This document shows positions 35,101-47,100 of a stretch of 64,000 bases of DNA, piece after piece; the stretch's first letter is position 1, and each line of letters opens with the position of its first letter. The notes beneath the pieces are model-generated. The model saw only the letters and a list, made by a program, of their open reading frames with translations. It searched no databases and was not told the origin of the DNA. The translations under genes were made by a program, and so were the position numbers. The stretch covers positions 12,482,013 to 12,546,012 of the forward strand of contig OY365810.1 of assembly GCA_959347315.1 (NCBI GenBank), given 5' to 3'. The DNA is from Bimastos eiseni (Eukaryota > Annelida > Clitellata > Crassiclitellata > Lumbricidae).

Positions 35101-38100
35101 TTAATCTACAGAGCATTCCAGGAAAGTTTAAACCAAAATGATACAAAACAGAATGAAGCAATATGTTGAGATGAAGATGCACAGCCAGTAAGTATTCATC
35201 AACTTCATAGATTTCAAACAAGCATTTGATGACATGTTAGAAAATTTAGCTGCTTAGCTATGTGTATTTATGTCTTAGCATGTTTCGTTTTGCCATATTG
35301 TGATGTCAGTTGGTTTTTATTTGGATTAGCGTTCCATACTTGGCATTGTCCAGAACATTTGAGGCCATTGAAGCAGAATCTGCCAGGTAGGTTTACACTT
35401 ATTCTCACTAAGTTAGTTTTCAGTCATCAACTAGGCTCTATGTATATTTAGTTGAGAATAGTGCCATGTGAATTTTAGTTGTTTTAAACATGAGGAGGCA
35501 AATGCAGGAAACTGATCTGGAAATGTTTAGAGAAGTATTGGAAAACCCAATATTATAAGATTTGGTGTTTATTTTTGCTGTAGAAAAGGAAGAATATTTT
35601 TGTTGCAGGTTGAAATCTATTGAAATTTTGAGCAATTTCTTTCGATCGGTGATAGCTTTGACTCCGGATGACCTCTTATGTTGTGTGTATCTGTGCTTGA
35701 ATCGTCTTGCTCCAGCCTACGAAGGAATGGAGCTCGGTATCGGAGAAAACCTCTTGATGAAGGCAATTGTTCAGACTACAGGTTTGACTACAGAAGATAC
35801 TCTTTTCAGATTGCATTGTCTTCTTGGTCATAATGAATTGCTTTTCTGTTTCCAACTGGGCCATCCAGAAGTTGGACGTGCACTTAATTTTTATCTGGAA
35901 ACAGCCCCTTATCAGTTTCTAGTGTTTTTGTACCGCAGAAGTTTTCCAATTTGACGAAACAGTTGAAAAATGTGGATGTTTAGCTGATTTTTATATCTGT
36001 TTCTTGTGCTGTAAATTTCAACATGGTGGCAGGGCGGTACCAACCTGGAGCCAGCGGGACCGTGGCCCAGGGTACAAATATGGAAAGGGCGCAAATTTCA
36101 GGATGGAATAACTTATTCCATAAAATGCACTATTTTCGAATTGTGGGGCGCCAGATTGATGCTAGTCACAGGGCACAATTATAGCTCGGTACGGCCCTGC
36201 ATGGTGGGCAGGACAATAAAACTCGCTTGATTTAACATAAAAGACATTATTGTTATTGACAACATGTTGGGTGATGTGTTTATTATTGTTACTGACGTTA
36301 TGTTCATTCATTCCGAAATTTTATGTAGCACCTTTTCAGGATCCCTACTCAGAGGCGTTCTCAGCCAGACCACGGCCAAACAAAAAAAGAGTTGAGGATA
36401 TGGTAGAAGCCTGGCAGATTGTTCCCAGGGGTATGTGCGGTTCTAGCGGGAACCCATTTCAAATCGAGAAGACTCGGTGCTGTTTGATCGAAGATCGAGC
36501 TCATGGTAACAGTATCTCCCCTATATACGAGGAACGGAGGAGCCTACAATACAGAATTGTATGGTCTCGAGACAGTGTCTCGGTCTCGAGACAGTTTTTA
36601 ATGTCTCGGTCTCAGAAGCCTGCTGTCTCGGTCTCAAGGAAGTGTCTCGAATTTGTAGAAACTGTCTTGAAGTGAAAGTCTTGTTCTGTCTCGAACAAGC
36701 GATTTTGGTAACTTTCACGTTAACTGTCTTAAAATCTTGCGCTAGAAACTGAAATCGAACTCTACGCGAAACGGTAATTCTGGTTAACGCGCGAGTCATG
36801 TGATACTTAAATCAATTTTATATAGGATCACTTGTCTTTTACTGTCTCGTACTGTCTTGAACCTAGTGTCTTGGTCTCGGTCTCGGCACCTCACTGTCTC
36901 GGTCTCGTCTTGGTCTTGATGTTTCAAGTCTTGCATACAACACTGCTACAATAGGATATGTCAGCAACTGGGCAACAAAGACTACTTAAATAGGATGGAG
37001 TGCTACCAGTAAGGCACTACCAGACAAGTGCTGCTATCCTGTAGCTAATGTTGAGTAACGGTTTATTTTTTTATGCAGGTAGAAGCATGGAGAAAATAAA
37101 AGCTGATGTCCAGGAGAAAGGTGACCTAGGTCTTGTGGCCGAGGTTGGAACTTCTGTTGTATATATGTTTCTTTTCCTTATACCAATTGTCATTTACACA
37201 ATTGGACTGATTATATTAGCACTTGACACATCTATTCAGATGCAATGTCCTGATTTTGGATTCCTCAATACTGTGTACCGTGTTGACAACTGGTGGTAAT
37301 TATTGTTACTAACACCTGGCTGAGTTAATTTATAAAGTGTCATTAAATATATCAGGTTTAGGACTATCTGCATTTTTTTAAATGCATCCCGTGCGCCGTA
37401 GTACAATCAGAACTGGTACCTGATAACCCATCCATCATTGGGTAAATAAGACAGCCTCCTAATTTGTATTGATTCCTCAAGACTATTTTGTAATATTTTT
37501 GTGTGCTATGCTGATTAATTATTGTTCCACCCAGGTTGGATGCAGCATAGCCTGTGTGAGGAAATAGATTCCCAGAGGGGTGCATTGTTCTGTCAGTAAA
37601 CCATACACTCGTATGATATGAGGGAATAAAATAAGACGGATGTGCAGCCAACCACTTTTCACGTCTATAGCTATATCCTCTGTCTCTGTCAGCATCACAG
37701 ACACGTCCCCACCCAGATTTTGCTATATACTTGGAGGGTCGGTTCATTCCTGCACCTCTTGGTTTTATGCTGATGTCATCCCTCAGATCATGTAATATTA
37801 TGTGCAGGGTGGACATCTACAACTTGGCATGCCTCTTGAAATACCCTTGCCCCACGTAGGCCATCATGGATTCGTTACTGCTTCCACCACACATGCCTTG
37901 GCTTCATAGGAAGTGACAACCAACTTCCAGTTATTAACCACCTTTTAACGACCAGCCTCATATGTTTTCCCATGCATTTTAATTCATGCTGGTCGTTAAA
38001 GGGTTAGGTCATTAGACCACAATTTGCAGTATGTTGAAAGCTTGCATCACCTTCGACCGGGCTTCGTCTATTGATTTAGTGGCCCAGGTCCAGCCATGAT

Positions 38101-41100
38101 TTGAGTGGATACCCTGAGCTGCCGTTGTCCTTTGATTGCCCTAACCAAGTTGATCAATGTGTAACTTTGGTAGAATTGACTTCAAAATTTCGAACCTTCC
38201 GAAATAAGAGTCACTGTCGTGGCCACAACCAATGCAGACACGTCATTATATTTATTATTATTATTATTACGTGTTTATTCAGATAATGTAGAGCTGGGGC
38301 TACCATAGATGGACTTTTAAAAGTAATTAAATGCTTGAACCCAATTGTTATGCTCTGTTTTTGTAATTCAGTTTACCAGTAAAGAAGTTCTTCCGGTCTG
38401 AACAGAGGAGATTTTTTAACTCTATAATGACCAGTGCATAGTAAAATGTATGGGAAATCAATAATGCTGGTCGTTTAAGGGTTAAAAGAATTTGTGTTAT
38501 TCGGTTTGTTAGGCAAGTCGTTCAACTCAGAGAACGATGTTTACGCCAAGTAAATTGACCATTTCGTCTGTCTTCGCTAAACTCCGTGAAATTGCATCAA
38601 TGACAGGAAACTCAGTGAGCAACTCTTGTTTCAGTTCTTTGATTTTGTAAGAAGCTGATTGTACTTAATCTGAGTACATACATGCAAATGTCCTGCTCCT
38701 ATCTTCCAGCAGCCATTGTTCAGGGTTTTTAGATATTGAGGCTGTAAGTGGTTGACATTTGTTACTGGAGGTTCTGTGAGTATTTCACAAAGACGAGGAC
38801 CAATTAGTCCTGTGCCCTTGTGATGAGATCTCTTGAACACTCATAATTAGAACTTTACTGCCAGATATATAGGATGTGAAACATTTCTTCTTATCTTGAG
38901 AGGCACTGCTTTGGGACTGGTCTGTTTGCTGATCTATGGCAAAGGACTGTTATAGGTTCTTGTACTTTGCCTATACATTAAAGAAATGGAACCATCAATC
39001 TTTCTTCAAAGCTGAAACTTTTCTTCCTTTAAACAGTCCCACAAAACTCATTTTGATATGGTATCTTGGAATCTGATTGCAGTGTCACCAGTTATTTAGT
39101 ACTGTTTATCTGGTGAAGCTGGACTGATACTGTCTTCAAATTGGCTATTTATTTGATGGTCAAAATTATCATATTTGTTATAAAACTAATATATAGAGAA
39201 CAACAATGTCCTGAAAGCAACATTTTTATGCTGAAGAGTCATTTAACTTCGGTAGGTGGAATTTGTATTTCGAAGATCAAAATATAAAGCATTTACATGT
39301 GGCCCAACTAAATGTGGATGAAGTGGGCATGGAGATTGAGGTGGAGAAACTGGAGAAGCACTGACATTTCAAAATTGTTTTTAACTGTCTTAGACTGGGC
39401 AACCATCTAGTTTCATGTAATCATGTTGGTTTTAGCCAGGCATCTCTGTTGAACACTGCTCAGAAATCCTTTGATTCAAGTGAATAAATTAAGAAATATT
39501 TGTGTCATTAGGTCATGTCCAAGAAGGTTGACAAGATCAAAGCAATGTTCGTCGCCTGTCGACAATCCGAGGCAAGATTTCTGATGCGGTCTTTGGCTGG
39601 AAAGCTGCGCATTGGATTGGCTGAGCAGTCTGTGCTACATGCCTTGGCACAGGCTGTTGTGCTTACGCCACCAACAGACAGTAGGAGTCTTCTTAGCAAG
39701 CTTTCTTTCAACCATTTTCCTGCACTTTTGCTGTGACCTTTGGGAAAAAATAGGACACTTATACAAGACACTCTTTATAAGACATGAATCCAGATATTTA
39801 ATTTTTATAAAGTCAGTTACAAGTGAGGACGATGGTGTGGGAGTTGGTGGTGTGGGAGTTGGTGGTGTGGGAGTTGGTTGTATGGTGGCAGTCTGACAAG
39901 AAGATCCCAAGGAGGTTGGTTTGATAGTCGCTAGTCTCATACGGTTTACTAATCCTTCCCATTGCTAGGTGACATTTCTAATATGAGCAGGCTGCCATAT
40001 CGTTGCATATGAATTGACTAAATGAAATTATATTATATATGATTTTAATATAGTCTGTAGCAGTATCCATTAATAAATGTTATTGTTGGTGTAGATTTTA
40101 CCATGCATGTAATTAAATACATAACCATTTTATTCAGAGATAATACCCTTTTCTTTAATATGATGTATGCAATTTTTGCTGAAACAGGTTGGATGAAAGA
40201 TTCAGTTCAGTAGGGGGTCCTCCTAACTTGTATCTTGAATTTATGTTGGTTGGTTGTGTTGTAGGCACTCAGGACCGTGACACCTGTTGTCTATCTGGTG
40301 ATGGACTGAAGAAGAAAGTGGAGGAAGCTGCACTCATAATAAAGACTACCTACTGGTAAGTGTAAGCCCTCTAACCAGGATGTTATCTTTGTCATTGTCA
40401 AATTCTGATTGCCTTTTGTTAAAAGGTGGAAAACTACAGTATTGTGTTGATATATTTCTATAGCACCTCTCCCAGTACAATATAAACAGAGGCAAATGCA
40501 GTGTCACAAGGACGTTGCCAAGGACATATACAGAGAAATATTTTTTTGGGAATTAAGTTTACATCCTAGTTGGAGAGAATGCATAGTTTATGGTCAGAAA
40601 TGCATAATGGGACACAACATTCATTCATTCATTCAAAAATTTATATAGCACCCTTTCAAGGTAGCAGCTCAAAACCACTCCCAGCTCCAGCCTGGAGTTG
40701 TTGATTAATTGATTGATTTATTGTTGAGGGTAATTAGACCTTTAGGCTATATTCGCTGGCAGCAAGTTAGTGATTAGTGCAACCCAAGGAACTATTGATT
40801 TGTATTTGGATGTTGTTATGTTTTCAGTGAATGTCCAAATTATGAAATGATCATTCCACTTATTCTGGCTGAGCCTCTGGAATGTTTACCACTGAAGTGT
40901 AAACTCACACCAGGTCAGTGGTTGGTTGTTATTGTGGCTGTTTGCTCTTTATTTGCCTTCCATTACATTATCTCATTCGTGTCGTCTTATAATTGACAAT
41001 TGTTAAGACCTTTAGTCTCTGTGTTAAGGATTTGAATTTCAAGAGGGAATCATGTGAGATTGTCAATTGTTTTACTTTATGTTTCATTGCCAGTTCTCTC

Positions 41101-44100
41101 TGCAGCTTCTCAACATCTTCTATAAATACCTAGATGCATGTGATTGATTTATTAAGATTGTGTTCTGCTGATGTTCACTTTTAATTCAAATGTTCTCTTT
41201 TGATTCAGGCATTCCTCTGAAACCAATGCTTGCCCATCCTACAAAGGGTGTCCAGGAGGTCCTTGTAAGATTTGGACAGGCCGAATTTGCAAGCGAGTTC
41301 AAATACGATGGAGAGAGAGCACAGGTCAGTTGTATTGCTTTGCTTTCTATCTGTAAGTAACAGGTTTTAGCAATATTCAAATGTTGCTAATCATATTCAA
41401 TCTAATGACTTCTTCTGTCAGAGTGTTATCGTAATACTTACGGCTGCAATTGAAGGTCTTTTGAACGATATTTAAACCAGTGTTTCATTATTTTTTACTT
41501 CAATCAATCAGTCAATCAACATTCGGTTGTTCAATAAAAGCCGATACAGATGCAACTAGCCTTCAGTCGAGTGATTGACAATTTTGTTCCGACCACTTCT
41601 GTCTCTTCTCTTCTCTCTGTCTGTAAATGCTAGCTGTGCAGTGCATCAAATGTTCAGATGCCAGTGAAAGAGCAGGTCTTGAGTCATTTTCCTATGGATA
41701 ATTAATGTAATGATTAAAAATAGTGGTGGCGCTGGCCTTGAAAATTTGATACACAATTTTAAAGTGTAATTTAAAAGCAAAATGAAAACAGAACGATTTT
41801 AGACAGGTAATGTTCAATTATCATTCGCTGTGGAATGCCAGCATCATATATTAGCTATTCTGAGTCTTCGAAAACATCAATACACCGTAAGTACTAAATA
41901 GGCCTAAGTATGTTCTGACGAAGCTGAAAATTTCAATATATTTACATTTTATTTGGTTAAATATTTTAATGTCTTTTGTTTTGTTAAAAATTGTTGTTGA
42001 AATATAATTGGTGATTACAGAGCGTTTTCGTCGGACACTGTCTACGTCTAATTTTAATATCTGTAAAATGCAGTAGGCCCTACTAAACTTCAGCAACGTT
42101 AACTTAAAATATCAGCACAACTAAATCTACCGGATTTACACAATTAAAGATAGAATTTATAAACAAATTTGCAATTTTAAACTGTAATTTAAAAGCAAAA
42201 TGAAAACAGGGTCAACGTGCTTAAACAGGAACTGTTTGATTATCATGGAAAGCCGTTAATATATATTAGCTATTCAGGGTCTGCAAAACATCAATATACC
42301 GTAAGTAGGCCTACTAAGTAAGTAGGCTTATGCTCTGATGAAGTTGAAAATTTCATTCTGTTTACAAATTTATTGATTAAATATTTTGATTCTTTTGCTT
42401 TGTTAGCAAAGTTTGTTGAAATATTTTAGGTCATTTTTTTAACTTGTTTTGGGATGCAATTGCGTATTTTGCGTCCATACAGCGCCGCCACTGATTAAAA
42501 ATGAATGGGCTGAGCATTCAGGAAAATGATTGTAATGAATACAGATGAATAGGGTTGGCATGCTTAAGGAATATGAATGGAGTAGGCATTTGTGAAAATG
42601 AGGTAATGAATGAATATGAATTGGGTAAGTATACTAGTCAGGAAAATGAATGGGGGCAGCATTTAGGAAAACAAATGTCATAACTTAAATTGAGTCCAGA
42701 AATGAATGTAATTAATAAAAGATTTTCATGGGGGTATGAGCGTTCTGAGCAATTGAACTGATCTTGCAACATCAATTGAAGATGCCCAGTGATTGTTATA
42801 AATCATTTGTTGTTGATTTTTGTCTTGTTAGATTCACTTGCTTGAGGATGGCCGTTTGCGCATATATAGTCGTAACCAGGAGGACAACACTCTCAAATAT
42901 CCAGATATAGTTGGACGAATGCACCTGGCTATGAAGGATGGAGTAACGGCTGCCATAGTCGACAGTGAAGCAGTTGCCTGGGACAAGGAGAAGAAACAGA
43001 TTCTGCCATTCCAAGTACTTAGCACACGAAAGAGAAAGGTATATTATTAGCTCACTATTACTTAATTTGTGGTAACTTATTACTCATTATCACTGTTTAG
43101 AAGTTATTGTTCTTATTTCTTCCCTTCCCATTGTTGGTGTTCACTAATCTATTGTTTTCTTCGGTTTTGGATGCATTGACATCTTATTGTTAATATTATT
43201 ACTTTTATTAGTCAGTACTTTTATTTTGCCCGTGTCTAATGCTGAGCGCATCAATTGATGGCGAATCAAATCCAAACTGTAATCAGGTCAATTCCAAGAG
43301 GTCAATCCTCAAGACCTATGGAGGGTATGCCAATTGAAAAGGAAGGCTTTCAGTCACAATCAAAACAAAGAAATGACTGAGCAGATCGAACAGACACAAG
43401 GAGGGAGTTCCAGAACCTGGGTCCAGCCACCGAGAAAGCACGACAACCAAGAACAGTCCTAGTCTGCGAAATTGTCAAACATATATCACATTTATTATAA
43501 GTCATGATCACGTGAACATTATGTCACTAGCTTGTTTATACATGAGCAGTGAGCATGAACTCTTTTTCGAGCTCTTGAAAGAACGAGTGAATAATTATTG
43601 ATTTTGTGATGAAGCCTTTGTTTAATTCTGTTGTAGGATGCTGATAGTTCAGAAATAAAAGTGCAGGTGTGTGTCTATGCCTTTGATCTTCTGTTTCTGA
43701 ACGGAGAGTCGTTGGTGAGGGAGCCATTCCGGAGGCGACGTCAGCTTCTTCATTCGTCCTTCCAAGAGGTTGAGGGAGAGTTCATGTTTGCCAAGTCCAT
43801 TGTCTCGGCAGATACAGACGTCGTTGCTGAGTTTCTTGAAGAGTCAATCAGAGGTGACGTTACTTCTTTTCATCGCAATTGTTGTATTCTTTCTGCAGGC
43901 AGCAGGTTCACTTCAGGACTTATGCTCTGCACCGATTTGGGATTAAGGTTTCCAGACGTCTGGCAAAAGGAGGACATGTCTTTCATTGTGGCCTTGTGTC
44001 GTCTGTCCTACAGGCTGAGCTAGAGACCTGTAAGATGTCCGGCTTTTGTACTTTTTTGTATTAGGCTATTGGCAATTACTTTATGACAGATTTTAACAAC

Positions 44101-47100
44101 TTTGCATGTGCATATTGAAGGGAATTATTTGTACATAAATACAATATGTTGAATGTGTCTTGTAAGAAGTTCTATGCCTGTGTGATTAGTAATGACGATT
44201 TGCTGTGGAGACTGGAGAGTTTGCTCCTAAGAGAAATACTTTGTGTTTTCAAGCAGATTCAATTGATTGCTTAATAGATACTTTGCAGCATTATGATAAA
44301 AAGCCTCAGCTGATATCATGCAGCATTCCAACACGACTTTGTTTCTTGGTTACATATGAGACCATGACTCCAGAGTCGAGCATTCAATGAGTCCTGCTTC
44401 CGGCTTTCTCTTTGTGTCCTCCTTAAGCTATCCATGTATCTGGCAATCCTATTTGGGACCCAGTGATTCATTTCCTCCAAGCATTTGTGAGCACAAATGC
44501 TGTGCTGCAGTGACTCCCTACTTTTTGCAGTTGATGCTGTAATCAGAAATGTAACACAGCAGCCGGATTGATAGGTTCTAAGGAGGTAATTGTTTGCATA
44601 TTGGCATTTCGAAAATGCAACAGCATCATTTCAAAGCATTAGAAAGGTTTCTTTAAGAAACTAAATTTCCACATTCATGTCGTTACAAGCATGTAATTCT
44701 TTATTGGTTGCTTAGCAGCTGAACTGTTGGGAGGTTAGTGTTCAAAGTAGCAAAAGGTGCATAGTTGATACAGTGATGTGATCTGAATTTATGAGTGGAA
44801 CTAGCATGCTGTTAAAAATTGTTTGTTTTGGTTAAACATATTTTGAATCATTTGTTTGGTTCTCCTGCAAAATGCAACTACTATAATAAGTTGGCTTGGG
44901 GACTGTTGATGCTCATTTGCTGATTGTTACCAGGCAACTGTGAAGGCCTTATGGTCAAAACCCTTGACAGCGATTCCACTTACGAAATAGCAAAGCGATC
45001 ACACAACTGGCTGAAGGTTTGTTTTTCATTATTTCAGCTGAAATTTTTATCTTCCTTTTATGTAGAAACATTTTTCCTTCATGGACTCTGACTTCACTTT
45101 GGCCTGTCTCTGTCTTGGCAGCATTCCAGAGCTGCTAATTTTAATGTAGATATATTATTTAAGTGTGTAGATGTATATTTGAGGAGTGTATACACACTTT
45201 TGCAAAGTTATTTGATGTTTATTTTGAAAGTGTGATTATATATTTTAAGTGCATTAATACATATATTTTATGAGTGTAGATTCATCCATTTAGATATATC
45301 AGGCAGTTATATATATATATATATTGAATAGTGTGGCTAAGCTATTGTTGTCTAAGTCTGTTTGCTGTTATGGTGCATTGGTGTTATTAATGGCAGAGTT
45401 TGTTTTGTGACAGCTGAAGAAGGACTACTTGGATGGCGTTGGTGATACTCTGGATTTGGTTGTGATCGGTGGATACCACGGCACTGGGAAGAGGGTGGGT
45501 CGCTATGGAGGTTTCCTGCTCGCTTGCTACGATGAACAGAATGAAGAATTTCAAACCATCTGCAAGGTATTTTAGCTGATTGTGAATCATGTCTTCTTAA
45601 TGATTCCATTCATTCATTCATTCAGAGGAATTATGCAGTGTCCTTTGGGCAGACAAACAAATGTGAGACGAGCCAACAAAACTCTTACAATTAGGCTGGT
45701 GGTCTCTCTGACTGTGCACTGGGACACAGGAAGCCAGTGGAGTACATCACACATCACACATATGATGCAAGACGGTCAGATTCTTGAAGCACCAACGAGC
45801 CTGGCTTACTGTCTACTTCCAAGGGTCCTTGAATAGTGGTCAATCCATCATTAGTCTTACTTTTGACTTCTCAGGGTCCTGGACATGGGACCAGTGCAAC
45901 ACAAGTCTTATTAATGTTGACTTCCCAGCATATGCAGTCACCAACAGATGCTGCTGGTGACAGATGATTATTGTACGAATAGCTTGTTCCGGATTATTAC
46001 ACATCTGAGTCTAACTCATTCTATTGGATAAAGATGAAACATGCTATTGAATAGATCATGATGATTCACAACTGTATTGTGAGATGCATATATCTAGTAT
46101 TCCATGATGGAATATATAAATTTATATATATATACATATATTCGTAACAGTTGATGTTCTTCTTAAATTACATTCACATTACACGTGTAAAAAAGTTACT
46201 AGTAATAATAAATTGTACATTCTTTCATTTTCCTTCTTGTGCTCTTTGAGACTAAGTAAACAGTGCTGCACAACTCTGTACCTTAGAGTCTATCCATTTT
46301 CTGACTTTAGATTGGAACAGGCTTTACAGATGCTGACTTGGAGACTCATGCAAACTTCTTGAAAAGCCATGTTTTGGCAAAACCCAAATCATACTATCGA
46401 TGGGACAGTGCGCACGAACCAGATCATTGGTTTGATGCCGTTCAGGTCTGGGAAGTGAAGGCAGCCGATCTGTCCATCTCACCAACGCACTCGGCAGCCG
46501 CTGGTCTGGTATGCAATAACTGCAATCATCTGCTGTTTACTTGCTATATTGTTATGTTGTAAGAATTTGTCTGTTACATAATCGATGTAGCGTTAACCAA
46601 AAGGCTGTTTCTGTACATACATTGAATCGGTTACAATACAGTGCAACTGTGTTTGCTATTGCTCATCTGCAGGGATGTGGTCTCGGACCCTCGGTCTTGG
46701 TCTCGAGGTTTTGGTCTCGTGCCCAACACTGCTCATCTTCCAAGGTTCAGAAGTGCATACAGTACCCTTCCACCTCACCTCATGCATCCATCTGGAGCAT
46801 ACTTCCCTTAGAGTGGTGCCACTGTTTTAAAGTTGCTTTAGACTGATATGTATCATTGTATCACCTCTGAGTAGACTTCTGTATCACCACATGACAGAAT
46901 ATCGAGCGCATTGAGCAATTTTGCATGCACTCACAATAAGTTTGTATACGTCGATCGGGTGAGTTTAGCCAAAAAATCCTTTAACTTTGAAGCCTGTGCT
47001 GTAATGGAGGCATGCAAATAGATTAGCTGTTATATTACTTTGATATTATGGTCCATGCTTTAGCCATGAAAAATAATCTGCTTTGTTTTTTTCCAGGTGG

